Source of the DNA: Clostridiales bacterium S5-A14a
Lineage (GTDB): Bacteria > Bacillota > Clostridia > Peptostreptococcales > Anaerovoracaceae
Reading direction: 5' to 3'
Assembly (NCBI GenBank): GCA_000758905.1
Contig: JRNA01000017.1
Coordinates: 1 to 64,000 of the forward strand
Length of the DNA: 64,000 nt
Shown here: piece by piece, positions 40,667 to 49,004 of the stretch
How the letters are laid out: every line of letters starts with the position of its first letter
Numbering within the stretch: position 1 is the first letter of the stretch
The notes under the pieces: generated by a model
Database searches by the model: none
What the model saw: only the letters and a program-made list of their open reading frames with translations
What the model was told of the DNA's origin: nothing
Program-made: the position numbers and the translations under genes

Positions 40667-41617
40667 TTAAACAAAAAGTTTGCTCACGGATCCGTTTGTA
40701 AATATCCTTGTCATAGCCTCTGCAAAAATAGGTGCCACTGACAGAGTCGTAAACTTATCTATCATTTTATCTTTATCGATTGGAATTGTATCGAGCAAAA
40801 CAACTTCCTTAATCACAGACTCCTCAAGCCTCTTAATTGCTGGTCCTGAAAGCACAGCATGTGTCGCACAAGAATAAACTTCTTTCGCTCCAAGATCTTT
40901 GATTGCCGCTGCAGCATTGCATATAGTACCTGCTGTATCTATCATATCGTCAAGTATAATACAATTCTTACCGTCTATGTTTCCGATAATATTCATTATC
41001 TCGCTCTTGTTTGGCTCAGGTCTTCTTTTGTCGACAATTGCAATAGGGCAGTCAAGGTATTCTGCCATGTTTCTTGCACGTGTAACACTTCCATGGTCAG
41101 GTGATACCACAACAACATCGTCGAGGTTTTTCTCTTTAAAATATTTTGCTAGAATTGGCATTCCAACAAGATGATCTACAGGAATATCAAAATATCCTTG
41201 AATCTGGTTAGCATGTAAATCCATTGTAACCACTCTATCTGCGCCAGCTGCAACGATTAGATTTGCAACAAGCTTTGATGTAATTGGATCTCTCGCCTTA
41301 GCCTTCCTATCCTGACGAGCATATCCGTAATATGGAATCACTGCATTTATCCTGCCTGCTGAAGCCCTCTTCATTGCATCGATCATGATTAGAAGCTCCA
41401 TTAGATTGTCATTTACAGGATCGCATGTAGGTTGAACAATATATATGTCAACACCCCTTACAGACTCCCAAAGGTTTAAAGAAATTTCTCCATCGCTGAA
41501 CTGCGCAACATCACATTTTCCTAATGGTTTCCCCATAATAGATGCAATCTTCTCTGCCAATTCAGGATGTGCATTCCCAGTAAAAATCTTGTACTCCGAA
41601 AAAGAGCCGTTTTTCAT
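40667..41617 (-). CDS. Ribose-phosphate pyrophosphokinase
   Basis: A 316-residue PRPP synthetase. The PRPP-binding loop [14 protein letters not shown], the catalytic flexible loop with [11 protein letters not shown], and the [11 protein letters not shown] and DHGSVTRA segments are all present. It makes PRPP for nucleotide, His and Trp synthesis. It lies between the GlmU acetyltransferase domain and pth, as glmU-prs does in Bacillus. PurR encoded nearby also binds PRPP. Confidence 0.97.
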   Translation of the reverse strand: MKNGSFSEYKIFTGNAHPELAEKIASIMGKPLGKCDVAQFSDGEISLNLWESVRGVDIYIVQPTCDPVNDNLMELLIMIDAMKRASAGRINAVIPYYGYARQDRKAKARDPITSKLVANLIVAAGADRVVTMDLHANQIQGYFDIPVDHLVGMPILAKYFKEKNLDDVVVVSPDHGSVTRARNMAEYLDCPIAIVDKRRPEPNKSEIMNIIGNIDGKNCIILDDMIDTAGTICNAAAAIKDLGAKEVYSCATHAVLSGPAIKRLEESVIKEVVLLDTIPIDKDKMIDKFTTLSVAPIFAEAMTRIFTNGSVSKLFV

Positions 41618-41644
41618 TGTAATACCTCGACTTTCTTATTTTAA

Positions 41645-42349
41645 TTATTTATCCTTATTCTTTCTATAAAGGCCTCGTTCCTCAGCCCATCCTTCAATTA
41701 CTTTTTGCCTTGCTCTTCCAACGCACAAAGCATCCTCGGGCACATTCTTAGTTACGGTAGTTCCAGCTGCAATATATGCGCCCTTCCCCACATTTACTGG
41801 GGATACTAGATTCGTATTGCATCCTATAAAGGCTCCGTCCTCAATCGTGCTCCTGTACTTATTGGTTCCATCATAGTTCACAAAAACAACGCCGCAGCCT
41901 AGGTTTATATCATTGCCAAGGTCTGAATCCCCTATGTAAGTAAGGTGGCTTGCCTTCGTTCCGTCGCCAAGTGTTGAATTCTTAACCTCAACAAAATCTC
42001 CAATTTTGCAATTTCTACCTACGACACTGTTTGGCCTCAAATATGCAAATGGACCAACGTTTGTCCCCGAACCTATTCTGCTCTCAAGAACCACCGAAGA
42101 TAGCACCTTCACGTCGTCCGACAAAATACTATTCTCCACTCGGCTGTTTTGTCCTATCAGGCAGTTCGCCCCGATTTCAGTCTTTCCCCTGATCTGAACG
42201 CAGGGTTCAATGACTGTCCCTTCTCCGATTTTAACTCCATCGTCTATAAATACCGTATCGATATCCAGGAAGGTAACACCAGCCTCCATGTATTCAAGAA
42301 TTCTTTTTTTGTTCGATTCCTTATTTTCGATATATTCCTCATACGTCAT
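41645..42349 (-). CDS. Stand-alone GlmU C-terminal acetyltransferase domain
   Basis: A 234-residue left-handed beta-helix protein equivalent to the C-terminal half of GlmU, at the place where full-length glmU stands in Bacillus. The start matches the linker helix (EAGVTFLDIDTVFIDD), and the acetyltransferase residues are intact: YLRP, FVEVKNS, KASHLTYIGD and NYDG with the following Lys. It should make N-acetylglucosamine-1-phosphate from GlcN-1-P. The N-terminal uridylyltransferase domain, including its GxGTRM loop, is missing and not found here; it must be encoded elsewhere. The ATG overlaps the murC stop by 4 bases. Confidence 0.88.
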   Translation of the reverse strand: MTYEEYIENKESNKKRILEYMEAGVTFLDIDTVFIDDGVKIGEGTVIEPCVQIRGKTEIGANCLIGQNSRVENSILSDDVKVLSSVVLESRIGSGTNVGPFAYLRPNSVVGRNCKIGDFVEVKNSTLGDGTKASHLTYIGDSDLGNDINLGCGVVFVNYDGTNKYRSTIEDGAFIGCNTNLVSPVNVGKGAYIAAGTTVTKNVPEDALCVGRARQKVIEGWAEERGLYRKNKDK

Positions 42350-43734
42350 TTGACTGCCTCCAAAATCATATCTCCAATCTTGAAAACATCTCCAGCACCC
42401 ATTGTAATTACAAGGTCTCCCGGTTTAGCCTCTTTTTGCACTGCTTCTGCAATCTCGTCAAAGTTCTTGATATACCTGACGTCCTTGCCAGGATGTGTCT
42501 CCTTGATTGTCTCCGCCAACTTGTCTGAGGATATTTTATATATGTTTTTCTCTCTAGCCGCATAAATGTCAGTTAAGATCAAAACGTCTGTCTTCTCAAA
42601 CGCGTATGCAAATTCATCAAATAAGGCAAGTGTCCTAGTATATGTATGAGGCTGGAAAATCGTCCAAATTCTACCATGCGGTAACTTGGCCGCAGCATCG
42701 AGGGTCGCCTTTATTTCTGTAGGATGGTGTGCATAATCGTCGACTATTTTTACGTCGTTTGATGTCAAGCCCTTTACGTCAAATCTTCTCTGAGTCCCCT
42801 TAAAGCCCTTGATGTTTGCAATTATTTCTTCAGGTGTGACTCCAAGCTGGTGGCAACATGCAAAAGCAGCCGTTGCGTTCAAAATATTATGCTCTCCCGG
42901 CATTGAAATTTCCATCGTACCCAGGTTCTCCCCGTCCTTGAAAACCTGAAAGCTAGGCATGCCAAGTTTGCTGAAGTTGACATTCCTGATAGAATACGTG
43001 CTCTCCCTGCCATATCCGTATGTGATTGCAGATGGTATATCCTCAAGAACCTGATTTACAAAAGGGTTTGCATCATAGGCAATTATCATCCCGTTATTGG
43101 GCACCTTTTTTGTAAATGATTTAAAAGACCTAACTATGTGCTTAATGTCCTTAAAGTAGTCCATGTGGTCTGAGTCTATGTTCAAAATGACCTCAATCCT
43201 CGGCCTTAGTTGTAAAAAGCTATCTCTGTATTCGCACGCTTCCGTCACAAAATACTCGCCTTTTCCAACTTTTACGTTTCCTCCAATTTCCTTGAGGTTC
43301 CCACCAACTAGTATCGTCGGATCAAGGCCTGCTCTTTCTAAAATTAAAGAAACCATAGATGTCGTGGTGGTCTTACCATGTGTTCCACTAATTGCAATAG
43401 AATTTTGAAATTCTTTCATCAATGCACCAAGGACTTCTGCCCTTGTGTACATTGGAATTCCAAGTTCTTTGGCTCTAACGATCTCAGGATTTTCATCAGC
43501 TATTGCTGAAGAATATATCACAAGATCGGCATGTTCCACATTCTCACGTCTATGGCTCAAAAATATTTCTGCTCCCTCATTCCTGAGTCGAGCTATTATT
43601 TCGTTCTCATTCATATCAGAACCAGTAACCTTATCTCCTCTTGCAAGAAGAATCGAAGCAATTGCAGATACTCCGACGCCACCAATTCCAATACAATGAA
43701 TATTTTTATAATCAGATAATTTAATGTCCGTCAC
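42346..43734 (-). CDS. UDP-N-acetylmuramate-L-alanine ligase MurC
   Basis: A 462-residue Mur ligase starting with GTG at 43734, which has GGAGG 6-7 bases upstream; the longer frame to 43854 is not supported. IHCIGIGGVGVSAIA, the ATP site AISGTHGKTTTTSM, NIDSDHMDYF and VDDYAHHPTEI are present. It adds L-Ala to UDP-MurNAc in peptidoglycan synthesis. It heads a tight minus-strand run of seven genes. Confidence 0.96.
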   Translation of the reverse strand: MTDIKLSDYKNIHCIGIGGVGVSAIASILLARGDKVTGSDMNENEIIARLRNEGAEIFLSHRRENVEHADLVIYSSAIADENPEIVRAKELGIPMYTRAEVLGALMKEFQNSIAISGTHGKTTTTSMVSLILERAGLDPTILVGGNLKEIGGNVKVGKGEYFVTEACEYRDSFLQLRPRIEVILNIDSDHMDYFKDIKHIVRSFKSFTKKVPNNGMIIAYDANPFVNQVLEDIPSAITYGYGRESTYSIRNVNFSKLGMPSFQVFKDGENLGTMEISMPGEHNILNATAAFACCHQLGVTPEEIIANIKGFKGTQRRFDVKGLTSNDVKIVDDYAHHPTEIKATLDAAAKLPHGRIWTIFQPHTYTRTLALFDEFAYAFEKTDVLILTDIYAAREKNIYKISSDKLAETIKETHPGKDVRYIKNFDEIAEAVQKEAKPGDLVITMGAGDVFKIGDMILEAVK

Positions 43735-43750
43735 TTCTTTCCTCCAAAAC

Positions 43751-43774
43751 TTCTGTCTTGACAGAACTATTATA
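43751..43774 (-). promoter_or_regulatory. Palindrome and -10 box ahead of murC
   Basis: TTCTGTC-TT-GACAGAA (43751-43766) is a perfect 7-bp inverted repeat placed just after a TATAAT (43769-43774, minus strand) and just before the murC ribosome site. An operator or a small leader hairpin is possible. Confidence 0.4.
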
Positions 43775-43815
43775 GCATATAAGGGTAGGCATTTTCCATT
43801 TATTAAGTTTTTTTG

Positions 43816-43844
43816 TTGACATTTTTCGCTCTTTTTTCTATGAT
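43816..43844 (+). promoter_or_regulatory. Promoter of purR
   Basis: Perfect TTGACA (43816-43821), 17 bases, TATGAT (43839-43844), divergent from the murC promoter. Confidence 0.75.
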
Positions 43845-43903
43845 AATTAAACAATCAACTAATGTAATATATGAAAAACATCTAAATGTTATAGGAGATT
43901 TCT

Positions 43904-44713
43904 GTGAAAAGATCAATGAGAATATCGTCTATGCTCCAGGAAATGACGAGCAGACCAAGCAATATTTTTAATTTTAAATATTTTTGCGATCGTTATGACA
44001 TCGCTAAATCGACAGTGAGCGAGGATGTCTCTATTGCAAACGAAGCACTTGAGATATCTGGACAAGGTGAGCTTGTTACGATACCAGGATCTCTTGGCGG
44101 TGTCAAATATATTCCTACAATAAATAAAAAAATGTCCAAAATCGTTCAAGATGAGTTTTGTTCTAGGCTAACTGATTCTAGCAGGATACTCGGCGGTGGA
44201 TTTTTATATACATCTGACATAATGTACGACGTCTCTTTTGTTAAAAACCTCGGCAGAATCTTCATAACAAAATTCAAAGATATCGAAGCAGATTATATCG
44301 TAACTGTTGAAACCAAGGGAATACCACTTGCCTCAACTATCGCCTACATGCTAAACCTGCCACTTGTTATAATACGAAGAGAGCCGAAATTCTCTGAGGG
44401 CTCAACCGTGAGCATCAATTATTTTTCAGGTCCTGATCAGAGGGTTCAAAAGATGTCTATTGCAAAGCGTGCTGTTAAGCCTGGGTCTAAGGCCATCGTT
44501 ATAGACGACTTCATGAGGGGCGGCGGCAGCATCAAGGGTATAAGAGAAATTTTAAATGAGTTCGAAGTTGAGACGGTTGCCACTGGGATAGCGATCATAT
44601 CATCAAAGCCCCAAAATAAGAAGGTTGACTCTTTTGTGCACCTGGTAACACTTGAGGAGGTCGATGATTTTGAGAAAACAATATCGGTATCTCCGAATGT
44701 TAGTATTTTTTAG
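43904..44713 (+). CDS. Purine operon repressor PurR
   Basis: A 269-residue PurR of the Gram-positive type: an N-terminal winged helix (YFCDRYDIAKSTVSEDVS) and a C-terminal phosphoribosyltransferase-like domain with the PRPP-binding loop VIDDFMRGGGSIKG. It represses purine genes when PRPP is low. The start is GTG with AGGAGA upstream. It is followed by spoVG, as in Bacillus, but yabJ is missing. Confidence 0.95.
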   Translation: MKRSMRISSMLQEMTSRPSNIFNFKYFCDRYDIAKSTVSEDVSIANEALEISGQGELVTIPGSLGGVKYIPTINKKMSKIVQDEFCSRLTDSSRILGGGFLYTSDIMYDVSFVKNLGRIFITKFKDIEADYIVTVETKGIPLASTIAYMLNLPLVIIRREPKFSEGSTVSINYFSGPDQRVQKMSIAKRAVKPGSKAIVIDDFMRGGGSIKGIREILNEFEVETVATGIAIISSKPQNKKVDSFVHLVTLEEVDDFEKTISVSPNVSIF

Positions 44714-44792
44714 ACATGCAAATATTACTCTTTAGTCTTGCAAACATTATTATCTTTAAAGCATGCACTATTAGTATTTTTTAACAATCTAC

Positions 44793-44821
44793 TTGAAATT
44801 ATATTACAATAGTATTATACT
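44793..44821 (+). promoter_or_regulatory. Promoter of spoVG
   Basis: TTGAAA (44793-44798), 17 bases, TATACT (44816-44821). It gives a leader of about 130 nt (44828-44959) with two short self-complementary stretches (GGCGAT/ATCGC and CGATCCTTC-type) and an AGAAAGGAATA ribosome site. 44714-44790 holds three loose TGCAxxATTA repeats of unknown meaning. Confidence 0.65.
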
Positions 44822-44959
44822 ATAGCAAAGTACACTTAAAAGGCGATGTTCATATCGCTACTTGTATTGACAGTTAAACAACGGAAGATGGCGCTATCCT
44901 ATCGCTTGTGAAGGATCGATGTCATAAATAAAATGTAGTAGAAAGGAATATGTACTTAA

Positions 44960-45244
44960 ATGCAAATTACAGATGTTAGAATCAGAAAGGTTTCGACCGA
45001 AGGAAGAATGAAGGCAGTAGTTTCAATCACAATTGACGATGTATTTGTAGTACACGACATCAAAATTATTGAGGGAACGGATCATCTGTTTATCGCAATG
45101 CCAAGCAAGAAGATTGGCGATAAAAATGAGTATAGGGATATAGCACATCCTCTTACTTCTGAGACAAGAAATATGATTAAGGACATCATATTGGAAGCGT
45201 ACGAGAAAGAGCTTGAATCTGAGGGTGCAGATACTGAGATGTAG
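44960..45244 (+). CDS. SpoVG, RNA/DNA-binding regulatory protein
   Basis: A 94-residue SpoVG of normal length: [40 protein letters not shown] and the REY-like [12 protein letters not shown] region are conserved. It regulates septation and other genes by binding nucleic acid in many non-spore-formers too. The acidic tail is short. It sits downstream of purR with its own promoter and terminator. Confidence 0.96.
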   Translation: MQITDVRIRKVSTEGRMKAVVSITIDDVFVVHDIKIIEGTDHLFIAMPSKKIGDKNEYRDIAHPLTSETRNMIKDIILEAYEKELESEGADTEM

Positions 45245-45275
45245 CCTGCATCAAAGAAATTAAATATTAAAAAAC

Positions 45276-45316
45276 ATAGCCACAGTTAGTTATTGAAAAA
45301 TACTAAATGTGGCTAT
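45276..45316 (+). terminator. Terminator of spoVG
   Basis: ATAGCCACA (45276-45284) pairs with TGTGGCTAT (45308-45316), followed by ATTATTTTG. A 23-nt loop separates the arms. Confidence 0.65.
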
Positions 45317-45438
45317 ATTATTTTGTTTAATCGTCGAAGGCTTAGTGCACAAAATGGCATTTAGGACAATGCTCTACAATCTTTCTGTGAACTAGTCTTC
45401 TATTGTATTTTGGCTCATAGCCGGCAAAATTTTAAGGT

Positions 45439-48400
45439 TTAGAGTTCTTCCTTTTTCCTTAGTTTTCTAGCGGCTAGAAGTGATCCCAATAGTACCAATC
45501 CGGTAGGCAGGAGAACAAAACTGTTAGGGTCGCTGGTGTTTGGTGATTTAGATTTCACTGTTGCTGAACCCATTTGGCCATTATTACCAAGCTTATTATC
45601 TGCCTTAGCGGTAAGTGTGAATGTTCCTACTGGTGACTTACCATATTCGTAATTGAACTGGAATGAGTGGTTTCCTGGTCCTAAATTTCTCAGGTATGCA
45701 TTCGAAATGGTAACAACAGTTGAGCCTGACACAGCCGTGTATTCACTTGCAGGTATAACATTGCCGTCTATAGTAAGGCCTGTAAAATACTTGAGGCTTC
45801 CATTGCACTTAAGAACAAGAACATCTGTAGTCATAATATTAACGGTAGCTCCATCTCCAAGAGTCAACTTTAGAAGCATCATAGCTTCTAACTTAGCTTT
45901 CTCGAGATTATTCGTAGCAGTTTTGAATTCTTTTTCCTGCTCCGCAAGTGCCTTTTCAGCTTTTTCAAGGTCCATACCTGCACTAGCATTTGCAGCCTTT
46001 GCTTTCTGAAGGTCTTCATCTGCCTTTGCTTTCTTATTCTTAGCAGCTTCAAATGCAGATTCTTTTTCAGTCACATTAGCATTAGCAGCATCAGCCTTAG
46101 CCTTTGTTTTTTCTTCCTCTGCGAGCTTATCCTCATAATCCTTTAATGCATTTGATAACTCTGGATTTTGGTTGCTAGCTTGCTCAAATGCTGCTTTTGC
46201 ATCTTTTACAGCTTGTTCTGCAGTTTCAACCTCGGCCTTTTTATCTGTCGCTTCCTTAGTCAATGCATTATAAGCATTCTCAGCCTCCGCCTTCTCTGTG
46301 TTTGCATTATCAAGTGCTTCCTGAGCTTTTTTGCTTTCTTGTTCCGCTTGGGCTAGGTCAGATTCTGCCTGTTCTAATGCTTGTTGTACGTCCTCAACAG
46401 CTTTATTGGCTTCTGCTGTTTTTTCTTGTACGGATTTATTAAACTCAGCTTCTGCAGTTTCAAGTGCTTCCTGCGCTTCAGTTTTTTCTTTTGCTTTAGC
46501 ATTCACATTTTCTTGTGCTTTCTGTGTATCTTCTTGTGATTTACTAAGAGCAGTTTCAGCATCTTTTACAGCTTGTTCCGCTTCCTTAATCTTATCAGCA
46601 ATTACTTTATTTTGCTTCTCATAATCTGAGAGAGCAGCCTCCGCTTTTTCAAGAGCTTCTTGTGCAGGAGGTAATTTTTTATTCGCTTCTTCTAGAGCAA
46701 CCTGCGCTGTTTTAGATGATTTTTCCGCTTCAGTAGCAGCATTTGTTGCACTATTGTATGCTTTTTGAGCCTTATCAAATGCGGCTTTCTTAGCAGCTTC
46801 ATCTTCTCTTGCCTTTTCAAGTTTTAACTCTGCTTCTTTCTGAGTCTCTTTTGCTTTATTTAGTTTTTCAACGGCGTCTCTATATGCTTCTGAGTCGTTA
46901 TTGCCATCAGGGTTTATGCCTTGAATTTTAAGTTTTAGGTCATTATAATACTTAATAAATCGTTTTTCATAATCTTCCACTGAAAAAGAGTCATTTTCAC
47001 TTACATCTGGTGAATTATAAAACCTCTGAATATTACATATTTTATTTGTTCTAAATCCGAAACCCGTATATGCGAAATTTTTGTTCATAATTTTTTCATA
47101 ATGACCTGTGCTATTTACATTCCAGTTAATATTGCCAACTAAATATTTTCCTCTTTTTCCATCTGTATCTTTTACAGGTCCTCCTTTGTCGTCATAAAAA
47201 TTTTTTTCTGCAGTATACCACCCATCATATGGTGTCTCAGACCAAGCAAGAATTTCACCGCTAATACAAGTTGGATCTTGCTGCCCACTATTACCTGTGT
47301 GGCCCTTCGTCACCACAGATGCATTTGCATTAACTTGCGCTAGCGCCATCAGCCTATCAGTAATTTTAAGGGCATCCATAGCAGCAAAATTATTGTCTCC
47401 ATTAGTTCTAAATTTATTCCCCTGTTTAATGTATTCTATTGCTTTTTTCATGTTATCAAGTGATGTCGCATCGTTGGAATCTCCTATATTAGTATACTCA
47501 TTTATAGGTTTACCATTGATAATCATTTTATTCTCAAATTCTTTTAAAGCATCTTTTGATCCATTTGCTTCGAAAAATCCTAAAGACCCCTTAGCCCACT
47601 GTTCTTTTGCAGCTTTGATATCTGCATCAGATAATGGGGCATTTGCCTTCTCTTTTTCGACAGCTTTTTCTGCTTCATCTACATTCTTGTCCGCAAGCTC
47701 TTTTAAACCCATGGCAGCCTTAGTTTCATTTCCGGCATTTTCATAATCTTTTTCAGCCTGCGTAACTTCATTTTCAGCTGTCTTAACTGCACTATTAGCC
47801 TCTTCTAAAGCTGTTTTCGCTTTGTTTTTAGCTTCTTCCTTGGCTTTAATGTCGTTTTTAATCGTTTCGACATTTTTGTTTGCATTATCTACTTCATCAT
47901 TAAGCTTTTTATGATTTTCCTGGTATGCTTTATTCTCTTCCTGAACTTTCTTTAGTGCTTGATTCTTATCCTCCAACGCTTTATTCTTTTCATTCTCATT
48001 AGCTTGCGCATTTTTCAATGCATCTTTTGCTGCAGCAAGTGCAGTTTTTGCATCATTCAATTTCTTCTCAGCTGCATCAACTTTAGCCTTTGCATCAGCG
48101 AAACCTGGATCATCTTTAGTTAACTTTTTAAGTTTCTCCTGAGCATCTTTTAATTTTTGTTCTGCATCTTCCTTGGCCTTAGTTTTGGCTGCTAAATTGG
48201 TCTCAGCCTTTTTTAATATTTGCATAGCTTCAGTGGCTTTAGCTTCCTTATCTGCCTTTGTTTTCTCTGCAGCTTCAACTTTTGCATTAGTTTCTTCAAG
48301 CTTTGACTGTTTTTCTTTAAGTTCAGCTTCGGCATTTTTTAATTTTTCCTTACTATCTTCAAGAAGTTTTGTATCTCCAGGATTAGCTTTTTCTAAATCT

Positions 48401-48834
48401 TTATATACTTTTTCTGCTTTATCCTTTGCATCTTTAGCATCCTCATATGCTTTCTTATCTTTAGCTTGTTCAGCTTTTGCATCTTCAAGTGTCTTGGTTG
48501 CATCTGCAACTTCTGATTCAGCAGTTTTTACAGCGTCCTCATACTTTGAGGTAGAAATATGAGTGTCTTTAGCATTTTTAGCATCTTCCTTAGCCTTATT
48601 ATATGATTTTTCTTTCACTGTATATTCTTCTGAAGCCTTATCATACTTTTCTTCAGCACTAAGAATATTTGTGGGCTGCATGCTATTGCTCTCACTAACA
48701 TTCTCATTTCCAGCTTTAGGTGCAGGAACCTTGTTCTGATCCGTATCAGCATATATTCCAACCATAGGTGTCGCTATCATTGATGTTGCTACGGCAGCAC
48801 TTAATCCTAAGCTTGCAAGTTTCTTCTTGTACAT
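45439..48834 (-). CDS. Large coiled-coil surface protein with CAP-like domain (SEC10/PgrA-like)
   Basis: A secreted protein of 1131 residues. A signal peptide ends near VGIYADTD. Two long Ala/Lys/Glu coiled-coil regions (about residues 60-410 and 650-1000) surround a globular region (about 415-640) with GHTGNSG, GEILAW, GWYTAEKNFY, STGHYEKIM and TGFG, the pattern of a CAP/SCP domain as in SEC10/PgrA surface-exclusion proteins. An Ig-like domain (LTLGDGATVNIM to FTLTAKAD) precedes the C-terminal SPNTSDPNS, hydrophobic helix and RKLRKKEEL, a wall-sorting signal without LPXTG. It is a probable adhesin or inhibitor of cell contact. The coding sequence is repetitive but continuous. Downstream, 45317-45438 includes a short CxxC-type remnant. 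Confidence 0.88.
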   Translation of the reverse strand: MYKKKLASLGLSAAVATSMIATPMVGIYADTDQNKVPAPKAGNENVSESNSMQPTNILSAEEKYDKASEEYTVKEKSYNKAKEDAKNAKDTHISTSKYEDAVKTAESEVADATKTLEDAKAEQAKDKKAYEDAKDAKDKAEKVYKDLEKANPGDTKLLEDSKEKLKNAEAELKEKQSKLEETNAKVEAAEKTKADKEAKATEAMQILKKAETNLAAKTKAKEDAEQKLKDAQEKLKKLTKDDPGFADAKAKVDAAEKKLNDAKTALAAAKDALKNAQANENEKNKALEDKNQALKKVQEENKAYQENHKKLNDEVDNANKNVETIKNDIKAKEEAKNKAKTALEEANSAVKTAENEVTQAEKDYENAGNETKAAMGLKELADKNVDEAEKAVEKEKANAPLSDADIKAAKEQWAKGSLGFFEANGSKDALKEFENKMIINGKPINEYTNIGDSNDATSLDNMKKAIEYIKQGNKFRTNGDNNFAAMDALKITDRLMALAQVNANASVVTKGHTGNSGQQDPTCISGEILAWSETPYDGWYTAEKNFYDDKGGPVKDTDGKRGKYLVGNINWNVNSTGHYEKIMNKNFAYTGFGFRTNKICNIQRFYNSPDVSENDSFSVEDYEKRFIKYYNDLKLKIQGINPDGNNDSEAYRDAVEKLNKAKETQKEAELKLEKAREDEAAKKAAFDKAQKAYNSATNAATEAEKSSKTAQVALEEANKKLPPAQEALEKAEAALSDYEKQNKVIADKIKEAEQAVKDAETALSKSQEDTQKAQENVNAKAKEKTEAQEALETAEAEFNKSVQEKTAEANKAVEDVQQALEQAESDLAQAEQESKKAQEALDNANTEKAEAENAYNALTKEATDKKAEVETAEQAVKDAKAAFEQASNQNPELSNALKDYEDKLAEEEKTKAKADAANANVTEKESAFEAAKNKKAKADEDLQKAKAANASAGMDLEKAEKALAEQEKEFKTATNNLEKAKLEAMMLLKLTLGDGATVNIMTTDVLVLKCNGSLKYFTGLTIDGNVIPASEYTAVSGSTVVTISNAYLRNLGPGNHSFQFNYEYGKSPVGTFTLTAKADNKLGNNGQMGSATVKSKSPNTSDPNSFVLLPTGLVLLGSLLAARKLRKKEEL

Positions 48835-49004
48835 AATCTCCTCCTAATGAATCTAATATTTGTTTATTCTTCATATCGAAACTTTTATGTTATAAACTTC
48901 GCTATTAACTATATTGTATATTATTTATCAATCATTTACAACCGTTTTTAGCATTTTACTTTCTTAAGATTACGCATATTTTTATCGTTTTATATTAGAT
49001 TTTC

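Noticed and set aside
43735-43854. N-terminal extension of MurC
   Set aside because: A GTG with a good ribosome site at 43734 matches the family start; the extension would overlap the promoter region.
46331-48562. Long plus-strand frames rich in Ser, Ala and Phe
   Set aside because: They are shadows of the Ala/Lys/Glu coiled-coil repeats coded on the minus strand.
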